From Heterohyrax brucei (Eukaryota; Chordata; Mammalia; Hyracoidea; Procaviidae), in NCBI GenBank assembly GCA_028571685.1, contig CM053162.1, forward strand, positions 10,296,001-10,360,000: DNA of 64,000 bases. Direction: 5' to 3'. The position numbers and the translations under genes were made by a program. Positions 11,398 through 21,070 of the stretch are shown here, piece by piece. The notes beneath the pieces are model-generated. The model saw nothing but the letters and a program-made list of their open reading frames with translations. It was not told the DNA's origin and searched no databases. The stretch's first letter is position 1, and each line of letters begins with the position of its first letter.

Positions 11398-12958
11398 GCT
11401 TTCAGACAAGCTCCATGTGACATCAGCAATGGTATCCATTGTTCCATATCATCTCCAGAATCCTAGCTTCAAAATCTTGCAGTTCCCTGTCAGTACGCTG
11501 TTACAGCTATTTTTGAATCATCTTCAGCAAAATTTTGCTTGCTTGTGATATTAATGCTTATGATATTAATGATAATATTCAATAATTTCCACATTCAGTT
11601 GGATCACCTTTCTTGGGAATAGATGTAAATATGGATTTCTTCAAGTCAGTTGGCCAGGTAGCTGCCTTCCAAATTTCCTGCCATGGACAGGTGAGCACTT
11701 CCAGCACTGCATCCGTTTGTTGAGACGTGTCAGTTGCTGTTTTGTCACTTTCAGTAGCCGTTTTTTCACCGGTGTCCTCAGTTCAGTCTCAGCTTCTTCC
11801 CTCAGTGCACTGGTTCCTGATCGTAGGCTAATCCCTAAAATGGCTGAATATTGACCAACTCTTTTTGGTATAGTGACTTTGTGTATTCCTCTGTCTTCTT
11901 TCGATGTTTCCTGTGTTGTTGTTTAGTACTTTCCCTGTAGAATCCTTCACTCTTGCAATCTGAGGTTGAATTTTTAATTCAGTTCTTTCAGCTTGAGCAA
12001 TGCCAAATATGTCCTTCCCTTTTGGCTTTCTATCTCCAGGTCTTTGCACATGTCCTTTGTCTTCCTGAGATGCCCTTTAAAGTTTTTTGTTTAGGTCTTT
12101 TACTTCTTCACTTCTTCCATTTGCTTTAGCTACTCAGTGTTCAAGAACAGGATCCAGAGTTTCTGTTGACATCTAATTTTGTCCTTTGTTTCTTTCTTGT
12201 CTTTTTAATGACCTCTTGCTCTCTTCATATGCGATGTCCTTGATGTCATTCCACAACTCTTCTTGTCTTTGGTCATTATTGTTCAAGGCATCAAATCTAT
12301 TCTTGAAATGGTTTCTAAATTGAGATGAGATATACTCATGGTCATACTTTTGTTCTCGAGGACTTATTCTAATTTTCTTCAACTTCGGGTTGTTCTGACT
12401 GATGATATTGAGCTTTTCCATCGTCTCTCTCTCTATGGATGTAGTTGACTTGATTCCTGTGTATTCCATCTGGCAAAGTTCACATGTATAGTGACCATTT
12501 ATGTTGGTGAAAAAAGGGAATTTGCAATGAACTAGTAATTTATCTTGCAAAATTCTATCATGTGATCTCTGGCATCCTTTCAATCATTAAGGCTACCGAT
12601 CCTTCTTCTTTGTTTCTAACTTTTGCATTCCAGTCACCAGTAATTGTCAATGTGTCCTGATTGCATGTTTGATCAATTCTAGGCTTTAGAAGCTGGTAAA
12701 AATCTTCAATTACTTTATCTTTGGCACTAGAGTTTGGTGTGTAAATTTGAATAATAATTGTATTAACTGGTATTCCTTTTTAGCGTATGGATATTATTCT
12801 CTCATTGATAGTGTTATACTTCAGGATAGTTTTGAAATACTCTTTTTAACAATGAATTCAATGCCATTACTCTTCAAATTGTCATTCTTGGCATTGTTGC
12901 CTATGTTGTTGTCCAATTCAGAATGACTAACATCAGTCCGTTTCAGCCTGTGTATGCC
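11386..12958 (-). mobile_element. RTE copy 1, middle part
   Basis: It continues the RTE from 4211, directly after the second copy of the target duplication. The minus strand encodes RTE protein fragments, for example at 12173-12583 (CELCQMEYTGIKSTT, PREQKYDHEYISSQFRNHF). It stops at about 12958, where RTE copy 2 was inserted in the opposite orientation. The remaining 5' part resumes at 15629. Confidence 0.85.
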
Positions 12959-15628
12959 TGGGCTCCCCCACGTGCCTGCCAGCTTGTGTTACTGTGGGAC
13001 TGGCATGTTGCTGTGATGCTGGAAACTGTGTACTAGTGTTCAGGTACCAACAGGGTCACCCAAGGTGGGTAGGTCTCAGCTAAGCTTTCAGACTAAGACA
13101 GACTAGGAAGAAGGACCCAGGAATCTGCTTCTATGAATAGAAGTAGAAAATTATCTGCTGTAGTGCCAGAAGATGAGTCCCCCAGGTTGGAAGGCACTCA
13201 AAAGACAACTGGAGAAGAGCTGCCTCCTCAAAGTAGATTTGGCTTTAATGATGTAGATGGAGTCAAGCCTTTGGGACCTTTGTTTCCTGATGTGGTATGA
13301 CCCGAAATGAGGTGAAACAGCTGTAGACATCCCTTAATAACCAAAACACGGAATGTATGAAATATAATTCTGGGAAAGTTGGAAATTGTTAAAAATGAAA
13401 TGGAATGTATAAACATTAGTATTCTAGGCATTAGTGAGCTGAAATGGACTGGTCCTGGCCATCTTGAACCAGACACTCATGTGGTCTATTATGTTGGAAT
13501 GACACCTTGAAGAGGAGTAGTGTTGCAATCATTGTCGAAAAGAACATTTTAAGATTTATCCTCAAGTACAGTGCTGTTGGTGATAGGACAATATCCACAC
13601 ACTCACAAGGAAGACCAGGTAATACAACTGTTTTTCAAATTTATGCACCAACCATCAATGCCAAAGATGCAGGAATTGAATATTCTGACTAGCTTCTGTA
13701 GCCTGAAATGGACCAAACATGCCTTAGGGATGCATTGATGATTACTAGTGATTGGAATACAAAAACTGGAAATGAAGAATCATCAGTGGTTGGAAAATAT
13801 GGCCTTGGTGATAGAAAGGTTGCCATAGATCATATAATAGAATTTTGCAAGACCAATGAATTCATTGCTAATGCCTTTTTTTACCAACATAAATAGTTGC
13901 TATATCAGTGGAAAGAGTTGATGGGAGAGCTTAATGCCATCAGTCAGAACAAGGCCAGGGGCTGACTGTGGCACAGACCATCAGTTTTTTTATAAGCAAA
14001 TTTAAATTGAAACTGAAGAAAGTTAGAAAAAGTCCTTGAGAGCCAAAGTATGGCTTTGAGTTACCCCACTTGGGTTTAGAGGCTGTATCGCTAACAGATT
14101 TGATGCACTGAACACTTGTGACCAAAGACCAGATGAATTTTACCAAAAAGAGCTGGTCGATGTTCAACCGTTTCAAGAAGTAACACATGGTAAGATGGTA
14201 CGGAAGGAAAAAGTCCAAGCTGCACTGAGGGCATCGGCAAAAGACAAGGCTCTAGAAATTGGTCGAATATCAATTGAGATGTTTCAAAAAATGGAGGCAG
14301 TGCTGAAGCACTGACTCTGCTATGCCAAGAATTTGGAAGACAGATGCCTGGCCAACTGAAGAGATCCATATTTATGCCTATTTCCAAGAAAGGTGATCTA
14401 ACGAAATGTGGAAATTACTGAATCATATCATTGATGGCATGTGCAATTTTGCTAATAATCATTCAAAAGCAGTTGCTTTTGAATGATAGGGAACTGCTAG
14501 AAATTTAAGCCAGATTCAAAAGAGGATGTGGAACCAAGGATATTACTGCTGCTGTCAAATGGATCTTGTCTGAAAGCAAAGAATGCTGGAAAGATGTTTA
14601 CTTGTGTTTTATTCAGCATGCAAAGGCATTTGACTGTGTTGATCACAGCACATTATGAATAAACATGGGAACTCCAGAACACTTAATTGTGGTTATGAGG
14701 AATCTGTACATGGATCAAGAGGCAGTGATGCAGACAGAACAAGGGGACACTGCATGGTTTAAAGTCAGGAAAGGTATGTGTCAGGGCCAAACAAATAATC
14801 CACGAAGCTGGACTATATGGAGAAGAACAGGGCATAAGGATTGAGGAAGACTCATTAACAGCCTACATCTTGGGTGACACAACCTTGCTTATTGAAAGTA
14901 AAGAGGATTTGAAATACTTACTGATGAAGATTCAAGATCACAGCCTTCAGTATGGATTATATTGCAAGCTCAAGAAAATAAAAATCCTCACAACTGGACC
15001 ATAAGATCCATTTAACTTGACCATAATGATAAATTGAGAAAAGATTGAGGTTGCCAAGGATTTCATTTTGCTGGATTCCACAATCAACATCCATGGAAGC
15101 AGCAGTCAAGAAATCAAAAGACACATTGTGTTAGGTAAATGTGTTTGCAAAAGACCTCTTTAAAGTGTTGAAAGGCAAAGATGTCACCTTAAAGACAAAG
15201 ATGTGCCAGACCCAAGCCATTGTATTTTCAGTCACCTGGAAAGCTGGATAATGAATAAGGCAGACAAAGAAAAACTGAAGTCTTTGAATTGTATTAGAGA
15301 AGAATATTGCCAAAAGAAAAAACGGATCTGTCTTGGAAGAAATACAACCAGAGTGGTTCTTGAAAGCAAGGATAACAAGACTACTTCTTACATATTTTGG
15401 ACGTCAGGAGGGATCAATCCCTGCAGAAGGACGTCATGTGTGGAGATGGCCAGTGAAAAAGAGGATGACCCTCGACCAGATGAACTGGCACGGTGGCTTG
15501 GGGCTATGTGTTCAAGCTTAACAACAACTGTGGGCATGGTGCAGCACTAGGCAATATTCCCTTCTGTCATACGTACGGTCGCTTTGAGTCAAAACTGACT
15601 CGATGGCCCCTAACAACAACAACTGCCT
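12959..15628 (+). mobile_element. RTE/BovB-type LINE copy 2, inserted in copy 1
   Basis: The 5' region (12959-13210) matches the 5' part of copy 1 at 15629-16187 in reverse. The body encodes broken endonuclease and reverse-transcriptase pieces. Examples are FKTN-like text near 13850, an ILGDTTLLIES segment near 14870 where the family has a Y/F-A-D-D box, and the C-terminus at 15203-15550. The tail at about 15585-15623 ends CTAACAACAACAAC. A short TGCCT repeat (12954-12958, 15624-15628) is compatible with a target duplication. It is inactive. Confidence 0.85.
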
Positions 15629-16187
15629 AAGATATCAATGTTTGTGTGTTCCATTTCGTTTCCAAAGATTTCCATTTTTCCTAGATTCATACTTTCTGCA
15701 TACCGCATTCTAATTATTAATGGGCGGTTGCATTTGTTTCTCTTCATTTTGAGTTATGCCACACCAGCAAAAGGTCCTGACAGCTTGACGCCTATGTTAC
15801 TAAGCCAAGCCAAGTGCTGTCGAGTTGGATCTGAAATACTCTAGGAGTCAGTTCTGCCCTGGCCCCTAGGGTCGCCATGTCACTGAGGTCACCTCTAATT
15901 GAGGAGACAGCTCTTGCATGGTCATGATTTGTGCCTTCCTACCTAAGGTGCCTATGTTCTGGTACTATGTCAGACAATATTCTGCTGCTATTCGTAAGGT
16001 TTTCGTTGGCTAATTCTTTTCTGAAGTGGACCACCATTCGTAGTCTTAGTCTGGAAGCTCGGCTGAAACTTGTCTGCCATGGATGACCCTGCTGGTACTT
16101 GAATACTGGTGATACACATTTCAACATCACAGCAATATGAAAACCCTCACAAACTGACAGATGTATGAGGAATATGTAGATACACAT
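15629..16187 (-). mobile_element. RTE copy 1, 5' part
   Basis: On the minus strand this reads as the RTE 5' region, with text parallel to 12970-13470 (CACCAGTATTCAAGTACCAG near 16100, GAATGCGGTATG near 15705). It resumes within about 15 bases of the point where copy 1 stopped at 12958. This shows that copy 2 split copy 1. Confidence 0.82.
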
Positions 16188-16260
16188 ATATGTATGTATG
16201 TTTGTATATATATTTGTATCTATATGTGTATGTATAATTTATCTTTTTCTTCCAACTTTT
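16188..16260. repeat. AT-rich simple repeat (TATG/TATA)
   Basis: Imperfect runs of TATG, TATA and TGTA follow the RTE 5' end. This is a simple repeat 150 bases before the next PRDM10 exon. Confidence 0.8.
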
Positions 16261-16410
16261 TCCCAATCTCAGATTTTTTTTTCTCTCTCTCTCGGTTTGG
16301 GTCTGATTTGTAGTTTAATGATGCACTAGTGAGACAAGGTAATTAAATTTTGGTAGAATTTAAAAGCATTGAAATAGCTACCAACCAGCATGTTTTGTTG
16401 ATTTTTCTAG

Positions 16411-16581
16411 ACAACTGACCTGCTCACCCAGGCAATGACAGAACTGTCCCAGACCTTAACAACAGACTACCGGACACCACAGGGGGATTACCAGAGAATT
16501 CAGTATATTCCCGTGTCACAGTCCACCTCTGGTCTTCAGCAGCCTCAGCACATTCAGCTTCAAGTGGTGCAGGTGGCCCCG
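16411..16581 (+). CDS. PRDM10: PRDM10 coding exon: Q-rich C-terminal region, part 1
   Basis: The exon has 57 codons with phase 0 at both borders. It lies between TTTTTCTAG and the donor CCG|GTACTG, which lacks the usual G at the last exon base's neighbourhood pattern AAG|GTRAGT and may be weak. It encodes [16 protein letters not shown], a tyrosine/glutamine stretch, then [15 protein letters not shown]. There is no enzymatic motif. The segment is part of the glutamine-rich tail that follows the fingers in PRDM10 and is thought to act in transcriptional activation. In-frame sequence continues into the intron for about 160 bases before a stop, and I judge that part intronic. Confidence 0.95.
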
Positions 16582-17104
16582 GTACTGTATGATATTGATT
16601 ACTCTTTGTCTTCATTTCTCTTTACCTTTACCAATGCCATATTGCCACAAGCAAGTGTGGCGGCTGGAGTTCACAAAAATAATCAGTCCTCAGAGCAGGA
16701 GCTGGGCCCTGAAGAATGTGTTTCTGCTTTTCAGTTATGAATCTAAACATTGGTTAACTTTTTATTTACGTATTTATTTCCTGCAGTGTTGAGGGCTGAG
16801 TTCAGACTTAGCAGTGTACAAGGCTTCAGTGTATAAGATATTCAAGAGATTTGGGGCACCAGTTTATATAGCTCTTCTGTGCAACTGCAGGATAGTGCTA
16901 GAGTGACGGCTTTCTGAGCTCAGACAACCAGATGTCTTTTGAATCCTTATCTTCTAGCCTCCAGGTTGACTAGTACACGGTGATGAACCACATGGTGGTG
17001 AGCTAATTTGAGAAATCCCTGCCTAGGCATTGAATGACTTTTAACTGTGGGAGGGTATAAGGATTAATTCTGATTCGGACTTTGAATGTTCGTACCCTTT
17101 TGGT
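16582..17104 (+). other. PRDM10 intron, unique part
   Basis: Intronic sequence with no repeat or RNA gene that I recognise. Confidence 0.55.
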
Positions 17105-17262
17105 ACAGAGGAAACACTGACGGCATAGTGGTTAAGTGCTTCACATCTGCCAGATGCTCCTTGGAAGCTCTGTGGAGCAGTTCTACTGTGTCCTAGAGTT
17201 GTTATGAATCAGAATTGACTCACTGCCAGTGGGTTTGTTGTTGTTGTTCTTTCAGTATATAG
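17105..17262 (+). repeat. AfroSINE-like SINE, internally shortened
   Basis: It has the family head (ACTGACGGCATAGTGGTTAA), body ('gtggagcagttctactgtgt') and a tail followed by GTTGTTGTTGTT. The region between box B and the body is shorter than in the other copies. Confidence 0.85.
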
Positions 17263-18063
17263 ATACAGCTTTGTTCTTCTTACCTGATAATTGGTAGTTC
17301 ATTGTTACTGATTAGGGTGCTGAAAGGAGTCCTTCCAGAACTCTTGTTTCATTTAATTAAGCTGAGGAACTGTACTCAAGGCTCAAATGAGCAAACTTGT
17401 TGCTCTGAAATAATTTAGTCTCTGAAAATTTAAAACTAAAACCAGATCAGAAAATTGGAAATTGCTACTGTTGTTTTATTAACTCTTCTGTATCTTGTCT
17501 TTCTTATGGGAGGGTTCTTAAGTTTAGAGTTTGAAGAACTCTGTAAAGCCCTGAAGTTTCCTGTAAAATATGATGTGTGGACAAAAGGCCCATGACTTTT
17601 TAGTTCAGTTTTCACAGATGTCTGTAATACATACAAGGTTAGAAACTATTACTGGGACCACTACTAGGTTAATAATGACAAGCCAATAGTCAATTCTCTT
17701 TGATCTCTTTTAAATGATAAAGTGTAGGTCATTAGTCAATTCAGATTAACGGGGAAACAATTTTTGATGCCTGAGAGTTTGTTATTCAGCTCATTTTTAG
17801 GAACCATACTCTCTTTGTATCTTTCTGTTTCAGAATTCAGTTGTATTAGTGGCTTACTGTGTTGTATAAGCATCTGTGATATTTTTATGTTTGCTGGTTT
17901 GACTTACACTCGAGCTCTCTGGGAGTGAAGCCGTGCATCTGAAGTTCCAGCTGTTCTCATTATTTCTGCTGGGATATTGATCTTAACTGAGATTTTCTCT
18001 GGTTGGATTTTCCTTAGCCTCAATCAATGTAGCTTTGATTTCTGGGCCTGTTTCTCCTTTCAG
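17263..18063 (+). other. PRDM10 intron, unique part
   Basis: AT-rich intron sequence. The last 80 bases form a strong pyrimidine-rich approach to the next acceptor. I see no other feature. Confidence 0.55.
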
Positions 18064-18204
18064 GCCACTTCACCTCACCAGTCTCAGCAGTCCACTGTGG
18101 ATGTTGGCCAGCTCCATGACCCTCAGACGTACACCCAGCATGCCATCCAGGTGCAGCACATCCAGGTCACGGAGCCCACCACCTCAGCTCCTTCGTCATC
18201 CCAG
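18064..18204 (+). CDS. PRDM10: PRDM10 coding exon: Q-rich region, part 2
   Basis: The exon has 47 codons, phase 0 at both ends, a TTTCAG acceptor and a CAG|GTAAAT donor. It encodes [26 protein letters not shown], and a Ser/Thr/Pro cluster ending APSSSQ. Because its length is a multiple of three and both borders are phase 0, skipping it would keep the reading frame. No known domain is present. Identity rests on alignment by eye with the PRDM10 C-terminus and on its position between two other exons of the gene. Confidence 0.94.
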
Positions 18205-18289
18205 GTAAATTCTCTGTGAACTTCTCAGAGAAGCTAACATGGGCCATGAGGATTAATGAGGGTGAAGCGATGTGATCTTCAGACATAGC

Positions 18290-18510
18290 CTTGTCTTAAT
18301 TTCCTAGGACCACTGTGACAGAAATACCAAAAGAGGGTGGCGTTAAAGAGTAGAAATTTATCTTTTCAGATCAGAAGGCTAGAAGTCTGAATTCTGGGTA
18401 CCAACTCTAGGGGAAGACTTTCTCTTAGTGCTGGAGGAAGGTCCTTGTCTCTTCTGTTCCTGCCCTCCTTAACTATCTTCAGGTGATGTGGCACATGTCA
18501 GGGGAGGGGC
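18290..18510 (-). repeat. MaLR-type LTR fragment
   Basis: It resembles the reverse of a mammalian MaLR LTR end. The family text 'taggaccactgtgacagaaatacc' is followed by 'agaaatttat', 'gctagaagtctgaattc' and 'gaaggtccttgtctc'. It carries no coding part. A longer copy of a similar LTR lies at 24186. Confidence 0.65.
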
Positions 18511-18674
18511 ACAGCTGGTTAAAAAAAAAAAAAAACCGTATAACACAAACATTATTTGTGTGACAGTACAGTAACTGTACTTCCAGCAAGTTTCTTGAAA
18601 TTAGCTCTTTGGATGCTTTTGTAGGTAGGCCTTTGAAAGCTATTTAGGTTTTCATATTTATTTCTGCTTTTCTT

Positions 18675-19270
18675 TTTTAAATAATATTTTATTGAGATTT
18701 CAGTGAAAATTGACACAGCAAGTGAGGTTCCTATTTCACAATTGCTACACAAACTGTGTAGTAACACTGGTTACATTTATCACAGTGCGTCAACGTTCTC
18801 TTTGTTCTGTTTGTTGCCTTTCTAGCACACTAGTTTCCCTTAGCTTCTCATCCTTGCTTTTGAGAAATTGTTGACTTTTTAGTCTAATTCTGATGTTTTT
18901 TAGTTAAGTAGGGAACTGAATTCATAGGTCATGTCCTTTGTTTTGTGTGCTATTCTGCTATTTTGCCAAAAGGTAATCTTGGGATAGGTTTGGTTCTAGA
19001 TTTAGAGTGTCTCGGGACAGTAGTCTGAGGGGGTCTTATGTTCTCTGTTATTCCACTTTGTCTGGCTTTTTTCTTTCTTTTTTTTTTTTTTTTTGAATAA
19101 AAATTTGAGTTCTGCTCCCTCCTGTTTTTCTTTCATTCTGTTCAGGACCAAGAATTGTGACCCTGGTAAAAATGGTTAGTGGTGGTAGCCAGTTACTGTC
19201 TAGTTCTTCTGGTCTCAGGGTAGATGAGGTTCTGGCTCTTGTGGACTTGTTTCTTCTCTGTTTTTTTTTT
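18675..19270 (-). mobile_element. Old L1 3' end fragment
   Basis: It starts with an A-tail complement and TTTTATTGAGATTTCAGTG. It then follows, in a diverged way, the same 3'UTR order as the old L1 at 39808-40848, including the segment rich in 'agtggtggtagccag'. No ORF remains. Confidence 0.7.
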
Positions 19271-19389
19271 GTTGTTGTTGTTACCTTACTGTTTTGCTTC
19301 CAGTGAGTCAAGGCTGTGTTTACTTTTCATTAATTCTTTTTTATTTAGCATACAAATTAGCAATGATACTTTCACTGGGGTAATTCTAA

Positions 19390-19585
19390 ATGTTGTAGAT
19401 AGGTGCTGTCCAGTTGATTTTGACATAGAGCGACCCCATGTGATGGAGTAGATAGAACTGTTCCATAGGGTTTTCTAGGGTGGCAGATTGCCAGATCTTT
19501 CTCTGGTGAAGCCACTGTCTGAGTTTGAACCTCCAACCTTTTGGTTAGCAGCTGAGTGCTTAAATATTGTGCCACCATGGCTCTT
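19390..19585 (-). repeat. AfroSINE-like SINE (reverse)
   Basis: Reading the minus strand gives the SINE head (complement of 'ttgtgccaccatggct'), box B (complement of GAGTTTGAACC), the body and the tail. It lies 85 bases before the polyQ exon. Confidence 0.85.
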
Positions 19586-19670
19586 GTAATTTATATTAGT
19601 CTTAGTTATTTGAGATTTTGGAAGTCTCAACCATTTGGGAAATACGTAATTTCATACTCTTTCTCCCTAG

Positions 19671-19772
19671 GTAGCTGGGCAGCCATTGAGTCCTTCTGCC
19701 CAGCAGTCCCAGCAGGGGCTTAGCCCCTCTCACATACAAGGCAGCTCCCCAGGGCAAGGCCAGTCTCTCCAA

Positions 19773-19839
<67 letters not shown>

Positions 19840-19896
19840 GTACATCTGTACAACACACCTACCTACCCAATGCTTGGAATTCCTTCCGTGGCTATT
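19671..19896 (+). CDS. PRDM10: PRDM10 coding exon with polyglutamine tract
   Basis: The exon has 75 codons plus one base, between CCCTAG and ATT|GTAAGT (phase 1 at its 3' end). It encodes [15 protein letters not shown], a Gly/Ser/Pro stretch, 23 consecutive glutamines and then [19 protein letters not shown]. The last codon is completed by CA of the next exon to give serine. Such glutamine-rich sequence is common in activation domains and disordered regions. The flanking residues match mammalian PRDM10, which has a shorter Q run as I remember it. Confidence 0.94.
19770..19838 (+). repeat. Coding CAG microsatellite (23 Gln codons)
   Basis: The order is CAA, seven CAG, one CAA, then fourteen pure CAG. 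The pure stretch is 42 bases, long enough to be unstable in replication. The single CAA divides the tract. Confidence 0.97.
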
Positions 19897-20204
19897 GTAA
19901 GTAAGGAAAAAGAGGATGATCTATATAGGTCTTGGGTGCAGAACCTCCAGCCATTGGTCATGAAGTTTTATTAGCTTTACAAAGATTTTCTGGATTAAAG
20001 TATCAATTTGTTATTTTCTACATTCTATAGTGCACATATCTGAAAGAGTTTTATGGCAAAATTCAGGCAGAATTCTGATCTCAGAGACACTCAGAACATT
20101 TTCAGAGATATTAGGTATTAAGTGAATTTCTTGAGGAAGTTTAGACAAATGGTTTAAGTAGTAGAATAGATGGATGTAGCATATGTTGATAGTAATGATT
20201 AATC

Positions 20205-20280
20205 TTTTTTACAAGTATTTATTGAATGTTTATACATTTCAAACACTGTACTAGACCTTGCATATACAAACATAATATTT
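20205..20280 (+). repeat. MIR/L2-like ancient repeat tail
   Basis: The text 'gtatttattgaatgtttat' followed by 'aacactgtactag' resembles the widespread mammalian MIR/L2 3' segment. It is diverged. Confidence 0.5.
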
Positions 20281-20309
20281 GTTACAGTTGGAATAATAAT
20301 GTTGCCATG

Positions 20310-20462
20310 CCACTGCTGTCAAGTCAGTTCTGACTTGTGGCAACCTTGTAGGTCAGAGTAGAACTGCCTCATAGAATTTGCAAGGAGCATCTGGTAGATT
20401 TGAACTGCTCACCTTTTGGTTAGCAGATGTAGCACTTAACAATTATGCAACCAAGGTTTCTA
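20310..20462 (-). repeat. AfroSINE-like SINE (reverse)
   Basis: On the plus strand it begins with the tail complement ('ctgctgtcaagtcagttctg'). It ends with the head complement ('gcaaccaaggtttc') and contains box B (TTTGAACTGC). Confidence 0.85.
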
Positions 20463-20484
20463 TAATAATGTTAGCTAACATTAA

Positions 20485-20845
20485 TTAGTGGAGGCATTGT
20501 TTCATTAGTAGAGCTCTCATCTTCCCTAAGGGAAATCTGGGTTTAATTCTTGGCCAGGGCACTTCAGGTGAAGTCATCCTCTGTATGTCAGTGGAGGCTT
20601 TCGTGTGATTATAGTGCTGAACAGTTTCAACAGAACTTTCAGATGAAAATGAACTAGGAAGAAAGGCCTGGTGATTAACTTCTGAAAAATCAGCCAATGA
20701 AACCCTGTGGATCACAGTGTTCCAATTCACAACAGATCATGCAGATGGATGGTACGTGGCCAGGCAGCGTTTTGTTCAGTTGTGGATGGGGTTGCAATAA
20801 CTCAGGGGCCCTCTCGACAGCAGCTAACAACAACTGCACGCATTA
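20485..20845 (+). repeat. Composite SINE: tRNA-like head plus RTE 5' and 3' ends
   Basis: The first 90 bases look tRNA-derived (A-box-like TTAGTAGAGC, box-B-like GGTTTAATTC). Positions 20600-20690 follow the RTE 5' region at 13020-13130: both share 'ctttcaga', 'actaggaagaa' and a later 'cttct'. Positions 20745-20840 follow the RTE 3' end at 15530-15625: both have 'catg/gatggta', 'aggca', 'ttctgt/ttcagt' and CTAACAACAAC-type tails. It has no ORF. It is probably a non-autonomous element moved by the RTE enzyme. Confidence 0.75.
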
Positions 20846-20874
20846 AGCTCATCTGTGTACCACGAGTGATTCTA

Positions 20875-20966
20875 AACTGTATATATTTATCACATTTGGT
20901 GTTATATATCACACATTTAGTATTATATATATCATATTTAGTATTGTGTGTGTGTGTATATACATA
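20875..20966. repeat. AT/TG simple repeat with tandem 'atcacatttagtatt' units
   Basis: Three imperfect tandem units resembling ATATATCACATTTAGTATT are followed by a (TG)n/(TA)n run. A further related unit lies at 23519-23540, on the far side of the next SINE and L1. Confidence 0.75.
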
Positions 20967-20969
20967 TCA

Positions 20970-21070
20970 GAAACACTGGTGGCATAGTGGTTAAGTGCTA
21001 TGGCTGCTAAGCAAGAGGTCAGCAGTTCAAATCTACCGTGTGCTCCTTGGAAACTCTATGGGGCAGTTCT
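20970..21070 (+). repeat. AfroSINE, first half (split by L1)
   Basis: This is the SINE head to body, ending at GGGCAGTTCT. The remainder is at 23453-23515. The L1 between them was inserted in the SINE body. Confidence 0.93.
21061..21070. repeat. Target-site duplication, left copy (L1 into SINE)
   Basis: GGGCAGTTCT occurs here and again at 23453-23462, exactly at the two L1 borders. Confidence 0.9.

Noticed and set aside
19602..19856. A polyleucine open frame on the minus strand
   Set aside because: It is the antisense of the CAG tract in the PRDM10 exon, with no other support.
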